Origin: Caldifarciminota bacterium | GTDB lineage: Bacteria > Hydrothermota > Tepidihabitantia > SM23-42 | DNA: 64,000 nt | Direction of reading: 5' to 3' | NCBI GenBank assembly: GCA_020349965.1 | Contig: CP070705.1 | Coordinates: 278,936 to 342,935, forward strand | In this document: one piece after another, positions 28,465 to 37,766 of the stretch | How positions within the stretch are numbered: position 1 is the first letter of the stretch | Layout of the letters: each line of letters starts with the position of its first letter | Position numbers and translations under genes: made by a program | The notes under the pieces: model-generated | What the model saw: only the letters and a program-made list of their open reading frames with translations | Told to the model about the DNA's origin: nothing | Databases searched by the model: none

Positions 28465-31400
28465 TTAGAACCTTAACCGATATTGATACTGCAGGCTGAA
28501 TTCGCCCGTATCATCACGTTCGACGTGTATCTTATTTTTATCATCAATGAAATATTCAACATTGAACTCATTTGAAAATGTCGTTATGTCATAAGTATAA
28601 GTCACGAAGAGATTACGCGAGATGTATTTACCGACTGTCAGTTTCGTCCTCTCATCTGCTTCGAAGAAAGGAGCCTCAATGCGAAAATAATCGAGTCCCG
28701 TATACTCTCTGATCGCCCTCGAGACATCACCCTCAAGCCAGGAGAGCAGACTGCGCGGTATTATCTTGCTCATGTATTCACCGCGCTTTATCTGTTCCAG
28801 CTCTTGCCAGGTGATGTTGAGATTCAGGTACGTGAGGATATCCTGTTCAGTATACTGGCCTGGAGGTTCTGTGAAGAATTCAAAGATAGGCTCGGAAATG
28901 GGTCCGAACATATGCAGAATCACTTTCACCCCTTCCCTCGTATCCATCTCCGCCCAGAAGTCTACGTCAGGATCTATTTCATCTTCTGGTGCAAAAGTCA
29001 CCTTTCCCTGGGTGATCGAAAGGATATGATTGAGCCAGTAATAATTTCCTCGCTCGGTTTCAAGTACGCCGGATAGCTGCACCGGACCGGTCTCTTTTGT
29101 AATGTTGAGTTCGCCGCCGAACCCGATATCCGCGTCACGGTTTCTGAGCCATATGTCCCTTTCTCCCCTCAGAGTAAGGTTCATGCGCCAGTTGTCATCA
29201 CGTGTCGCCTGTTCCTCTTCAATCTTCATTCCGAATTCAATAGGCACAATGGCTTCCTTTATCCTGATGTTTCCGTTGTAGTGCGTGATGCGATCACGCA
29301 TATTCAGCGAGAAATTGCCGCTGCCGATACCATATGCGAAAGGGGGAAACTGGATCGGTGCATCAATGAAACTGAAATCGAAATTGAGGTTATTGACGCC
29401 GAACCGTCTCTCAAGCTTCACTACACCTCCGCCGCTTATCCACTGGCCAGTCAGTTTTCGTCCGTTCATGGGTGACATGATTCCCTTCCCGGAGGTGAAC
29501 AGGATCCGATCTCCTTCGAATCTGACGTCCGTTATGATCGAATCGAACCTCGAAGCAATGATCCCAACCGAGAATGATGCATCATGGATCTTGCCGCCAC
29601 CACCGAATTCAAACCTTTCAATGTTACCCCTGAACGTCACTTCGCCCGTCATCAAACCGGAAGGCTCGCCGAGAAACTTCTCAAGAAACGCCAGCACCCA
29701 CACGCCGACATCCTTGAAATTCGCACGGAGATCCGAGTGCTCGAGAGAAACTATACCACGCGCGTCGAGGATCTGATTCATAGCATCGTGAATATGGAGC
29801 GAGTCGATGGTGATACCCTTGTCCGCGTATCGGCCCCTGAACTCAAGATATCCATTTTCAAGGCCCATGAACGTTATATCGCGACCGTACATGGTGATGC
29901 TATCTCGGACAAAGACGACGTCAAGTGAACCGCGCACATCCGCTCTGAGCCCAAGAAGTTTTCCCATTTTATGCAGATCGATGCCATCCAGCCGGAAAGT
30001 CAAAGGGATCTTTGAGAATTCAAGTGTACCGTCGGCAAACGCGAGTTGGACATCGCCTACCATACCGGTCACGATGTCGAAATCGATCGGCTTCGTGTTT
30101 CTAGTGAGAACACGATTATAATTCACGATCAAAGAGTGAATGGTGCCACCCAGGTCATCCCGTAATATTCCATCAATTAGGATGGTGTCGGCCTTCTCGA
30201 ACGCAGCGAAATTGAACGTGCTGTCACTTATCCAGAACTGGGTGCGCTCGAAGGCATAGTTCCTGTATCGAATACCCTCCATTGCGACCGAAAGATCGCG
30301 CTCTTTTCGGTGCCGCTGGAAATCCTTCGTCTTCAGAGTGACCGTATCGGCGCTGAAACCATGAATGTATAGGTCCCTCACTGTCAAATCCGAGGTCAGA
30401 CTCAGACCCAGCAGGTCGCGCGGTTCACCGACGATCTGAGCAGTGCCGCTCAAGTTGCCGCGCAATCCGAAAAACTCTTCAAAGCGAGTGAAATCAAAAT
30501 CGGCAAAAGCCAGGTGCAGATCGACCTTCGGTATAACGGCACCGCGGGCGCTTAAAGTCCTTTCTTCTTCAATGACAAAGAGCGAATCCAAATACAATTC
30601 GGACCCGGAAAACGTTCCATAGTACACGACCGAATCGAGGCCGAAACCGCGTTCGGATTGTGTGCTGATGAATCCGCGAAATCTATCTTGCGAATAGGCA
30701 AGGTATCCATTGGTTATTACCGGATTAGTAGTACCGAGAAACCTGCTGATATCCAAATCCCGGAAGTTCGCAGCGAGTTCAACGCCGCGCATCCGCACAA
30801 CTTTCAATTGTGCAAACAATAATCCTTCGAGTAATTCAGCGTCGAACACGTTGACCCAGATCGTATCCGCAGCCGCATTCGTCTCGAAACCAAACCTGTC
30901 CAACGGCAGAACACCGTATGCATTGCCCCGGATTTGCGGCATCAGGTTACCCCTGGAGTACGTCACGTTGCCTACGAACTCAACGACCCCGTCATGCAAA
31001 TCCAACTTTTTCAATTCCACGCGTGCTTCCTTAATATCCAATGAAAGACTTTCCGGGTCGAAGATGTAGATACCGCTGCCTCTCAGAATAAATCCATCGC
31101 CGTTCATTTTCAGCGACTTCACTCTTACCATTTCATTATCTACATCGGCATCGAGGTTCAGTGACCTTACGGCTAACGAGTATTCTGGTGAATGGAGCGA
31201 AAGATTCCGTGTTAAAAGATGGATCCGTGATCCGACGAAATCAGCAAAGACGATACCTGATATCCTTTCCGCTTCGTACACTCTCTCGTTCTTGTATCTC
31301 ACCTTTCCGTTCTTCAGATTGACCCTCAAACCGAGTCTGATATTCGGCAGACCTCCAACACGTCTCTCCCTCCCTTCCTTCTTCGCCTCGATCTCAATCG

Positions 31401-31710
31401 TCGGTTCTGTGAGATTAACCTCGAAGAGATTCGGTAGCTGTAGCATGAAGAGGTTGAAGCGATAGTATATGCCCGCCCTTTTACCGTAGACACTGTCTGT
31501 CTCGGATAACTTCACGCTGTAGTCATCGATACGGAATCCCTGAAGGATATTGCCTTCAATATTTCGGTACTCGACGCTGAACCCGCCTACCCACTCCACA
31601 ATGTCGATCGTCAGCTTGCCGAAACCTGTACTGGTAACGAAATACACGGTAGCGCCCATTATTATCAAAAAAGCGATCGGACCGACAATGTGCCTGAAGT
31701 ATCTTCTCAT
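28465..31710 (-). CDS. tamB: translocation and assembly module protein TamB (DUF490)
   Basis: 1081 residues: an N-terminal membrane anchor (residues ~8-25), a very long beta-rich repetitive body and a C-terminal DUF490 domain (~850-1081). That domain contains LSGVLETERGNYYWLNHI, EPPGQYTEQDILTYL and a last strand ending FSLQYQYRLRF. TamB-like proteins bridge the inner membrane and an outer-membrane BamA/TamA partner for lipid or barrel traffic. The gene follows the TamA-like gene directly (5 nt), the usual tamA-tamB order. It is somewhat shorter than E. coli TamB (1259). Confidence 0.88.
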   Translation of the reverse strand: MRRYFRHIVGPIAFLIIMGATVYFVTSTGFGKLTIDIVEWVGGFSVEYRNIEGNILQGFRIDDYSVKLSETDSVYGKRAGIYYRFNLFMLQLPNLFEVNLTEPTIEIEAKKEGRERRVGGLPNIRLGLRVNLKNGKVRYKNERVYEAERISGIVFADFVGSRIHLLTRNLSLHSPEYSLAVRSLNLDADVDNEMVRVKSLKMNGDGFILRGSGIYIFDPESLSLDIKEARVELKKLDLHDGVVEFVGNVTYSRGNLMPQIRGNAYGVLPLDRFGFETNAAADTIWVNVFDAELLEGLLFAQLKVVRMRGVELAANFRDLDISRFLGTTNPVITNGYLAYSQDRFRGFISTQSERGFGLDSVVYYGTFSGSELYLDSLFVIEEERTLSARGAVIPKVDLHLAFADFDFTRFEEFFGLRGNLSGTAQIVGEPRDLLGLSLTSDLTVRDLYIHGFSADTVTLKTKDFQRHRKERDLSVAMEGIRYRNYAFERTQFWISDSTFNFAAFEKADTILIDGILRDDLGGTIHSLIVNYNRVLTRNTKPIDFDIVTGMVGDVQLAFADGTLEFSKIPLTFRLDGIDLHKMGKLLGLRADVRGSLDVVFVRDSITMYGRDITFMGLENGYLEFRGRYADKGITIDSLHIHDAMNQILDARGIVSLEHSDLRANFKDVGVWVLAFLEKFLGEPSGLMTGEVTFRGNIERFEFGGGGKIHDASFSVGIIASRFDSIITDVRFEGDRILFTSGKGIMSPMNGRKLTGQWISGGGVVKLERRFGVNNLNFDFSFIDAPIQFPPFAYGIGSGNFSLNMRDRITHYNGNIRIKEAIVPIEFGMKIEEEQATRDDNWRMNLTLRGERDIWLRNRDADIGFGGELNITKETGPVQLSGVLETERGNYYWLNHILSITQGKVTFAPEDEIDPDVDFWAEMDTREGVKVILHMFGPISEPIFEFFTEPPGQYTEQDILTYLNLNITWQELEQIKRGEYMSKIIPRSLLSWLEGDVSRAIREYTGLDYFRIEAPFFEADERTKLTVGKYISRNLFVTYTYDITTFSNEFNVEYFIDDKNKIHVERDDTGEFSLQYQYRLRF

Positions 31711-31715
31711 ACCGC

Positions 31716-33383
31716 TCAGAATGTGTGATATATTCCGAAATAGAGTTCGCTGCCCTCTTCCTGTAGCGGAAAACCGAGATCGAGTCTCAGAGGTCCAATA
31801 GGAGTGAAATAACGAACACCAAAACCTGCTGTCGTCTTGAGGTAATCGCTGTCGTTGAAATCTATTTCATTGTCAAGGTACCCGGCGTCAAAGAACGCGA
31901 CGAGGCCAAAATTAAGCGGCAAACGGATACGATATTCAAGATTGAAATTGAAGAGTATTCTACCGTATCTCTCGTCAACGATCGAGTCAGGCCCCAGCGA
32001 CCGCTCAGGGTACCCACGCAGTGTATATTGGCCGCCAAGGTAAAATTCCTCGTACACAGCCGCGCCATCGGTCGGAATGAACCTTCCCACCTTAAATCGC
32101 TGTGCAACCGTATTGTTCAGAATGGTGAAGAAGACTCGCTCTTCTGCCTCCAAACGTATGAAGTGATTTTCACCGCCGAATACGCCCCCGGCGTACTGGA
32201 TCGAAGGCACGAAATAAACACCACGCCTTGGGTCGAAAAACTCATCGCGGAGGTCAAGGAGAAATTGCGTCCTTACGCTATTGGTCACCCCCCTGATCGT
32301 ATCCGGGAGCAGGACCTTGGGATCGATGCGGACGTACTTGTACTGATGGGAGACATTGAGCGCTGCTTCCTCTGTAAAAACTTTGGCAATTCTGAATTCA
32401 TTACCCCTCGTGCGCCGCGAAAAGTCATTCTTTTCCTCGAACCATACAAACGGTAGCACAGAGAATTGGAGACCCAGCGAAGTCACATAGGGAAGCGTAT
32501 ATCTACCCTCAACCTTTACTTCCCATTCTCTATCGATATTGACCTTGAACATGGGGGTTATATTGGCACGATGGCCAAGATTTGCGAAATTCAATTCCTC
32601 GAGGCCGAATGACATCAAGAAACTGAGCGGCAGAGAAATACCGACACCAAAATTGAGGATGCGTGATCTCAACTCTTTGACACTGAAAATAAGATCGAGG
32701 CTGTCCGGCGCGACCCGAGGTGTTTCCACGTTCAGAGTGCTGAAAAACCCGAGTGCATATATCCTGCGCTGGCTGTTATATACTTTCTCTTTGCTATAAA
32801 GGTCACCCGCCTTCAACTCTACTTCACGGCAGACCACGTGGGGTCGCGCTTTTGTCAAACCCCGCACTTCTATCTTCCTTATATAACACAGCGCACCTTT
32901 CTCTATCTGCAGCAAGAGAATACCAGAATCTGGCAAAGCAGAGTGCTCGACGTCGGCAAAAGGAAACCCCCTATCCTTGAAATAGTCCTCCATGCTGCGC
33001 TCGGTTTCGTTCAACTTTGGCAGAATGAAGAATCCACCTTCCCGCACATGCATATATCGTCTCGTGTTTGGCATGCTGTCACCATGTATCACGATCCTCT
33101 CAATGCGCGGCCTTTTGCCTTCCTCGATTTGGAATAATATCGTTACCTCATCCCGGCATATCGAGACTTCGGGGGTGACCTTTGTATCGAAGAAACCTAG
33201 GCTTGTGTAGAACCGTCCGATGCGTTCGACATCATAACTAATGTTAAGATCACCGTATTCATCACCTACTTTGGAGATAATTTCTGCGCGCAAATGGCGT
33301 TCCGCAATTGAGACATTACCCGTGAATCCTACTTCAGTGATTGGGAAACTTATGAGTACAAAAGAAAAGAATATACCGACCAA
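31716..33383 (-). CDS. tamA: BamA/TamA-family outer-membrane assembly protein
   Basis: 555 residues: a short signal sequence (VGIFFSFVLISFP), about three POTRA repeats (residues ~20-235, e.g. YTSLGFFDTKV, YKDRG-type units) and a C-terminal 16-strand barrel with the lid-loop motif TLRGYPER (~450) and an aromatic terminus (YFGIYHTF). The three-POTRA length and the following tamB argue for TamA rather than BamA (five POTRA). The start is TTG at 33383, 3 nt after the peptidase stop; no strong ribosome site is visible. Confidence 0.85.
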   Translation of the reverse strand: MVGIFFSFVLISFPITEVGFTGNVSIAERHLRAEIISKVGDEYGDLNISYDVERIGRFYTSLGFFDTKVTPEVSICRDEVTILFQIEEGKRPRIERIVIHGDSMPNTRRYMHVREGGFFILPKLNETERSMEDYFKDRGFPFADVEHSALPDSGILLLQIEKGALCYIRKIEVRGLTKARPHVVCREVELKAGDLYSKEKVYNSQRRIYALGFFSTLNVETPRVAPDSLDLIFSVKELRSRILNFGVGISLPLSFLMSFGLEELNFANLGHRANITPMFKVNIDREWEVKVEGRYTLPYVTSLGLQFSVLPFVWFEEKNDFSRRTRGNEFRIAKVFTEEAALNVSHQYKYVRIDPKVLLPDTIRGVTNSVRTQFLLDLRDEFFDPRRGVYFVPSIQYAGGVFGGENHFIRLEAEERVFFTILNNTVAQRFKVGRFIPTDGAAVYEEFYLGGQYTLRGYPERSLGPDSIVDERYGRILFNFNLEYRIRLPLNFGLVAFFDAGYLDNEIDFNDSDYLKTTAGFGVRYFTPIGPLRLDLGFPLQEEGSELYFGIYHTF

Positions 33384-33386
33384 GCG

Positions 33387-34343
33387 TCAAGAGTACAAAA
33401 ACTTACCTTTTCTTATGATCAGTCTGTCGTCGAGCCAAACACTGGGTTTCCGTATCACCGCATCGAGGTGAATATTAGCTCTGTTCCTGCCCCCAAATGC
33501 CAGATTGTTGCCGAAAGCAACGTGTATCGTCCCGAGCACCTTTTCATCTTCAAGGACGTTGCCGGTGATCCGCGCTCTGTAATTCGTGCCGATGCCAAAC
33601 TCGCAGAGCGTTCTCTCGCCTCTGCCATACCTCCTGAAGATGGAGCTCATACGCTGGTTGCCTCTTAGATTTGTGATCCGGCCGCCCTCGACCTCAATGG
33701 TCAAAGGTTTGTTGATCTCTCCTATCGGCGCGAATGAACCATCGACAACCACCACGCCCCCGCTCTTCGTTTCAACAGGTGCAATATAGGCTTCGCCCGC
33801 AGGTAGATTGGAGAAACTACCCTTGTGCCTCACCATCCCGGTGTCGAGACAGCATATCCTGCTCCTAAGATCCATTTTCAATTTTGTGCCCGTCTCTGAC
33901 TCTACGTGAGCCCACTGCGCATTATTCAGCATCCGGCCGACCTTCCTGGTGAGACGGTCGATTTTCGAATAGTCTGCATTGAGCGCACGAAACATCATGT
34001 CCACAGTTATCCCTGGCATCGTTGCGCCCCTGGCTCCATTTCTGTTGGCGACTATCCTTGCCTGTGTATGAGTGAGGGAACGGCTTGCCGGTACGATGAA
34101 GACATCGCAATTCTTAAGTGCCTGCGCCACGATCTCCGGTGGTTCTTCACCATGGATCTTCCGTGGCATCATCTCGATTAACAGAGGGTCGGTCTTCCTT
34201 TGTAGCGAAGTCCATATCGCAACGCCGACCTCGCGGCACGGTTCATCCGTTATCACCACTGCCCTTTCGCCAGTCCTCACAGCCAGGCATTCATCGATCA
34301 CGATGTTGGCCGCTCGGATCAGTCCTCGCTCCACTTTCTTCAT
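33387..34343 (-). CDS. aminopeptidase, M29-like (leucyl aminopeptidase)
   Basis: 318 residues resembling the M29 thermophilic aminopeptidase family. The C-terminal half shows the expected metal-ligand pattern: ERTLCEFGIGTNYRARITG (Glu), GTIHVAFGNNLAFGGRNRANIHLD (His...His-Leu-Asp) and the preceding NLPAGEAYIAPVE loop. These enzymes remove N-terminal residues and need two divalent metal ions. It lies between rpsG and tamA with 22 nt and 3 nt gaps and is probably expressed with both. Confidence 0.8.
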   Translation of the reverse strand: MKKVERGLIRAANIVIDECLAVRTGERAVVITDEPCREVGVAIWTSLQRKTDPLLIEMMPRKIHGEEPPEIVAQALKNCDVFIVPASRSLTHTQARIVANRNGARGATMPGITVDMMFRALNADYSKIDRLTRKVGRMLNNAQWAHVESETGTKLKMDLRSRICCLDTGMVRHKGSFSNLPAGEAYIAPVETKSGGVVVVDGSFAPIGEINKPLTIEVEGGRITNLRGNQRMSSIFRRYGRGERTLCEFGIGTNYRARITGNVLEDEKVLGTIHVAFGNNLAFGGRNRANIHLDAVIRKPSVWLDDRLIIRKGKFLYS

Positions 34344-34365
34344 GAGATTTTACTGCGGGGTTTTG

Positions 34366-34836
34366 TTACCAACGGAAATGTGCGAAGGCGCGATTCGCCT
34401 CGGCCATTTTATGTACTTCTTCCCGTTTCTTAATTGCACCGCCTTCGTTGCGACTGGCGGCAATGATCTCTTGCGCGAGCCTATCCTCCATCCGGTATTC
34501 TGACCTACCACGCGCTACCCTGATCAACCATTTTATGGCAAGACTCTCTTTCCTCGCCGGCCGGACCTCCATCGGGATTTGATACGTCGCTCCCCCGACT
34601 CGACGCGGTCTCACTTCGAGCACGGGTTTGACATTGCCCAATGCTTTCTCGAAAACGGCAAGGCCATCTTCCTTCGTGGCCTTTTCGATTCTTTCGAGTG
34701 CACCGTAGAAGATCTTTTGGGCAACGCTTCTCTTACCGTCCCACATCAGGTTACTGATGAACTTGCTGACCACGATACTGTTGAATTTCGGATCAGGCTG
34801 TACCTTCCGCATCTGAGCTCTTCTTCTTCTTCCCAT
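34366..34836 (-). CDS. rpsG: 30S ribosomal protein S7
   Basis: 156 residues, usual length. Start [20 protein letters not shown] and the family stretch [19 protein letters not shown] (~78-96) identify it. S7 nucleates the 30S head on 16S rRNA. It follows rpsL by 10 nt, but fusA and tuf, which normally come next in the str operon, are replaced by a peptidase and tamAB. An AGAGGTG site precedes the ATG. Confidence 0.97.
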   Translation of the reverse strand: MGRRRRAQMRKVQPDPKFNSIVVSKFISNLMWDGKRSVAQKIFYGALERIEKATKEDGLAVFEKALGNVKPVLEVRPRRVGGATYQIPMEVRPARKESLAIKWLIRVARGRSEYRMEDRLAQEIIAASRNEGGAIKKREEVHKMAEANRAFAHFRW

Positions 34837-34846
34837 ACTGGCACCT

Positions 34847-35236
34847 CTATGATGTTACGGGTGTTTCTTTCGGTCTTTTAACACCGTAGAGAGAACGACT
34901 CTTTTTCCTGCCTTCCACACCGGCAGTATCATATTTGCCGCGTACTATATGATATCGAACGCCGGGCAGATCCTTCACCCTGCCACCGCGGACCAGCACG
35001 ATAGAATGCTCCTGCAAATTGTGGCCCTCTCCAGGTATATACGAGGTCACTTCATAACCGTTGGTGAGCCTAACTTTACACACTTTACGTAGCGCAGAGT
35101 TCGGTTTCTTGGGCGTTGTAGTGTAAACGCGCGTACACACGCCCCGACGCTGGGGATTACTCTGGAGGGCCGGGGCCTTGCTTTTCGAGCCGACCTTCTG
35201 TCTTCCCTTTCTAATAAGTTGATTAATCGTTGGCAT
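34847..35236 (-). CDS. rpsL: 30S ribosomal protein S12
   Basis: 129 residues from the ATG at 35236 ([13 protein letters not shown]); a frame four codons longer has no support. The decoding-centre loops [12 protein letters not shown] and [11 protein letters not shown] are intact, with Lys at both positions where streptomycin-resistance changes are known. A GAGGAGG site precedes the start and a TTGACA-16-TATAAT promoter lies ~40 nt upstream. Confidence 0.97.
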   Translation of the reverse strand: MPTINQLIRKGRQKVGSKSKAPALQSNPQRRGVCTRVYTTTPKKPNSALRKVCKVRLTNGYEVTSYIPGEGHNLQEHSIVLVRGGRVKDLPGVRYHIVRGKYDTAGVEGRKKSRSLYGVKRPKETPVTS

Positions 35237-35275
35237 TTGCCTCCTCAATTGACCGTCTTTTCATCATAACCTGTT

Positions 35276-35303
35276 ATTATAATCACAAAACTAAGACTGT
35301 CAA
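35276..35303 (-). promoter_or_regulatory. promoter of the rpsL-rpsG-tamAB operon
   Basis: Minus-strand TTGACA (35303-35298), 16-nt spacer, TATAAT (35281-35276). Predicted leader ~33 nt with a GAGGAGG ribosome site. Its -35 box is 10 bp from the -35 box of the divergent asnS promoter. Confidence 0.8.
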
Positions 35304-35313
35304 CCCACAACAC

Positions 35314-35342
35314 TTGACTTTCTACACGGCGTTGTATATCAT
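35314..35342 (+). promoter_or_regulatory. promoter of asnS
   Basis: TTGACT (35314-35319), 17-nt spacer, TATCAT (35337-35342), 5 nt to the ATG at 35348. Leaderless transcription is predicted. Confidence 0.72.
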
Positions 35343-35347
35343 AACCG

Positions 35348-36637
35348 ATGCACGTTTACATTGAGGATATCGGAAAGTACGAAGGCCGCGAGGTCACGGT
35401 CAAAGGATGGCTGTACAATAAACGTTCGAGCGGAAAGATACGGTTCATTCTGATCCGCGACGGCACGGGCATCATTCAATCGGTCATCGCAGAGGGCGAC
35501 GTCGATGATAGTGTATTCGAGGTAGCTGACCGGATCACGCAGGAATCTTCTGTCATCCTGAACGGGACGGTCAGAAAAGATGAAAGGGCGCCAGGTGGTT
35601 ACGAAATCGTTGCGGAGAGTATCGAAATCGTCCAGGCTGCCCAAGATTATCCGATAACACCGAAAGAACACTCTATCGAATATCTCCTCCCCCTCAGGCA
35701 CCTATGGCTTCGTTCGAAGAAACAAAACTCAATAATGCACATTAGACACGAGCTGATCAAAGCGTGCCGCGATTTTCTCGATGGCCGCGGTTTCATCAAT
35801 GCGGATACGCCCATCCTTACCCCTGCGTCGGTTGAAGGTACGACAACCCTCTTCCCGGTCGATTACTACGGCGACAAAGTATACCTGGCGCAAAGTGGAC
35901 AACTCTATAACGAAGCGACAATAGGAGCCCTAGGAAAAGTATACTGCTTCGGTCCGACATTCCGGGCCGAAAAATCCAAAACGCGACGCCATCTGACCGA
36001 ATTCTGGATGCTAGAGCCTGAAGTTGCATTTCTCGACCTCGACGGCGTCATGAAACTCGCCGAAGAAATGATCTTATATGTCATCGGACAGATTCTGGAG
36101 AAACGCGGCAACGACCTTAAGACGCTCGAAAGAGACACAGCCAAGCTCACGAGAATCAAGAAACCATTCCCACGTATCACCTACAGGGAAGCCGTCGATA
36201 TCATCAAGAAGAAGGACAAGAAATTTGAATACGGAGAAGACTTCGGTGCACCGCATGAAACGATCATTTCCGAGAGTTTTGACAAGCCGGTCTTCATACA
36301 CCACTATCCGGCAGGGATCAAGGCATTCTATATGAAACGTGATCCAAAAGACGAATCGCTGTCATTGAGCGTCGACATGATAGGGCCCGAAGGCATCGGC
36401 GAACTAATCGGCGGTGGTCAACGCGAGGATGACTACGATATTCTTCTGGAGCGGGTCAGAGAGAACAAACTTCCAGAAGGTGCGTATCAATGGTATCTTG
36501 ATCTGAGGAAATACGGCACCTGCCCCCACAGCGGTTTTGGCTTGGGTATCGAACGTGCAATCGCCTGGATATGTGGTATCAAGCATGTCAGGGAAACCAT
36601 ACCTTTTCCGAGAATGCTGGAGCGAGTCTACCCCTGA
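35348..36637 (+). CDS. asnS: asparaginyl-tRNA synthetase
   Basis: 429 residues, class IIb synthetase. The N-terminal OB-fold (residues 1-~105) binds the anticodon. Motif 2 is seen in FRAEKSKTRRHLTEFWMLEPE (~200-220) and motif 3 in GFGLGIERAIAWICGI (~397-412). The ending HVRETIPFPRM is typical of AsnRS (AspRS has a different insert and is larger). It charges tRNA-Asn with asparagine. Confidence 0.93.
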   Translation: MHVYIEDIGKYEGREVTVKGWLYNKRSSGKIRFILIRDGTGIIQSVIAEGDVDDSVFEVADRITQESSVILNGTVRKDERAPGGYEIVAESIEIVQAAQDYPITPKEHSIEYLLPLRHLWLRSKKQNSIMHIRHELIKACRDFLDGRGFINADTPILTPASVEGTTTLFPVDYYGDKVYLAQSGQLYNEATIGALGKVYCFGPTFRAEKSKTRRHLTEFWMLEPEVAFLDLDGVMKLAEEMILYVIGQILEKRGNDLKTLERDTAKLTRIKKPFPRITYREAVDIIKKKDKKFEYGEDFGAPHETIISESFDKPVFIHHYPAGIKAFYMKRDPKDESLSLSVDMIGPEGIGELIGGGQREDDYDILLERVRENKLPEGAYQWYLDLRKYGTCPHSGFGLGIERAIAWICGIKHVRETIPFPRMLERVYP

Positions 36638-36919
36638 TACTTTAGATCCTGAATACAAACAGCCTAAATTTAAACAATCAGAAATCCCAAACGAAAATTA
36701 ATCCTATAGCAGCGGGGGCGATAGCAGTATTGGACTGGCGCACCCCGGCCGACTGCGAAATGCGGTTCCGGATAAGTCTGCAAGGATGGTGAACCGGATA
36801 TTGCACCCGATCACCCGTCTTCTGTCTGCGCAATCTCGCATTTACACTTTCACAACGAATGGATTAAAATATTGTAATTTTACCCCTTGACAAATTGAAT
36901 ATTTTGATTATAATAAGGC
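36638..36919 (+). other. intergenic region with a GC-rich, possibly structured patch
   Basis: The flanks (36640-36705, 36850-36919) are AT-rich, but 36708-36840 is clearly richer in G+C and has no convincing frame. A 6-bp inverted repeat CGGTTC/GAACCG can be seen within ~36771-36800. It could be an unrecognised small RNA or a degenerated gene; it matches no RNA family I know. The right end holds the promoter of the next gene. Confidence 0.3.
36887..36914 (+). promoter_or_regulatory. promoter of the DUF2089 regulator operon
   Basis: TTGACA (36887-36892), 16-nt spacer, TATAAT (36909-36914), 5 nt to the ATG at 36920. Consensus boxes; leaderless mRNA predicted. Confidence 0.82.
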
Positions 36920-37285
36920 ATGAAAATTAAATTATTTAATTGCCCATCATGCGGAGATAAGATGGTTATCAGCGAACTAAAGTGCCCAAAATGCGACTTA
37001 CGGGTTAAAAAAGACTTTGAATCGTGTGATTTCTGCAAATTACCCGAAGATGACTATGAATTCCTTCTCATATTCTTACGCACTCAAGGGAGGATAACAG
37101 AAATGGAGAGGCTGCTCGGTATCTCCTATCCGACGATCAAATCTAAGATCGATAACCTGCTCAATAACCTTGGCCTCTCCCCCATTGGCATCCCTGAGGA
37201 ACAAGAACCGCTTGAGGCACTTGCCCAGGGCAAGATATCAGTTGATGAAGCAGTCGCCATACTGAAACAGAGGAAGAAGAAATGA
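36920..37285 (+). CDS. DUF2089-family zinc-ribbon/HTH regulator
   Basis: 121 residues. A double zinc ribbon is seen at the N-terminus (CPSCGDKMVISELKCPKC, ~8-25, and CDFC, ~36-39). A helix-turn-helix follows (RITEMERLLGISYPTIKSKIDNLL, ~57-80), then a charged C-terminal helix (ISVDEAVAILKQRKKK) like the SHOCT-like segments of the next two proteins. DUF2089 proteins often stand in front of genes of the DUF4097 type and are taken to be their regulators. Confidence 0.85.
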   Translation: MKIKLFNCPSCGDKMVISELKCPKCDLRVKKDFESCDFCKLPEDDYEFLLIFLRTQGRITEMERLLGISYPTIKSKIDNLLNNLGLSPIGIPEEQEPLEALAQGKISVDEAVAILKQRKKK

Positions 37286-37367
37286 TAATGGAAAATCACA
37301 CGGCGAGCGGCAACGATGCCTGTATCGCCATACGTGGTCGCTTTACGATACTTAAATAGGAGGATAA

Positions 37368-37766
37368 ATGTCTGAAGAGAGAAGAAAAATACTGAACATG
37401 GTCGCCGAAGGAAGATTGACGCCCGAAGAAGCGGACCGTCTACTCAACGCGCTGAGCGACGCGCACGGGAAAAAACGTTTCTTCAAGGTAAGGGTGTATG
37501 AGAAAAATAACCGAGAAAAACCGACGGTGAAAATGGACATTCCGGTTTCCGTACTGAGAATCGCATCGAGGATTGGTGCCGCGTTCAAAGGCATCATACC
37601 CGAAGGAATGAAAGTAAGTATGCAGGACAAACAGATTGCACTCGACGAATTCACTCCTGAGATGATTGATAGCATAATCGAAAGTCTTGGTGACGAAGAA
37701 AAATTCACTCTCGCAGAAGTAACCGATGAGGAAAAGGGTGAGTATGTGGAGGTATACATTGAATGA
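37368..37766 (+). CDS. SHOCT-like/YvlB N-terminal domain protein
   Basis: 132 residues. The first ~30 (ERRKILNMVAEGRLTPEEADRLLNAL) form the short helical domain also found at the N-terminus of the next protein and of YvlB/LiaX-like envelope-stress proteins. The rest (~35-132) is a soluble alpha/beta region without a name that I know, with a VKMDIPVSVLRIASRIGAAF stretch. An AGGAGG site precedes the ATG. It overlaps the next gene by 8 nt. Confidence 0.7.
   Translation: MSEERRKILNMVAEGRLTPEEADRLLNALSDAHGKKRFFKVRVYEKNNREKPTVKMDIPVSVLRIASRIGAAFKGIIPEGMKVSMQDKQIALDEFTPEMIDSIIESLGDEEKFTLAEVTDEEKGEYVEVYIE

Noticed and set aside
36700-36850. SRP RNA, 6S RNA or a known riboswitch
   Set aside because: The conserved SRP tetraloop/GGAAGCAG stretch and known riboswitch core sequences were not found.
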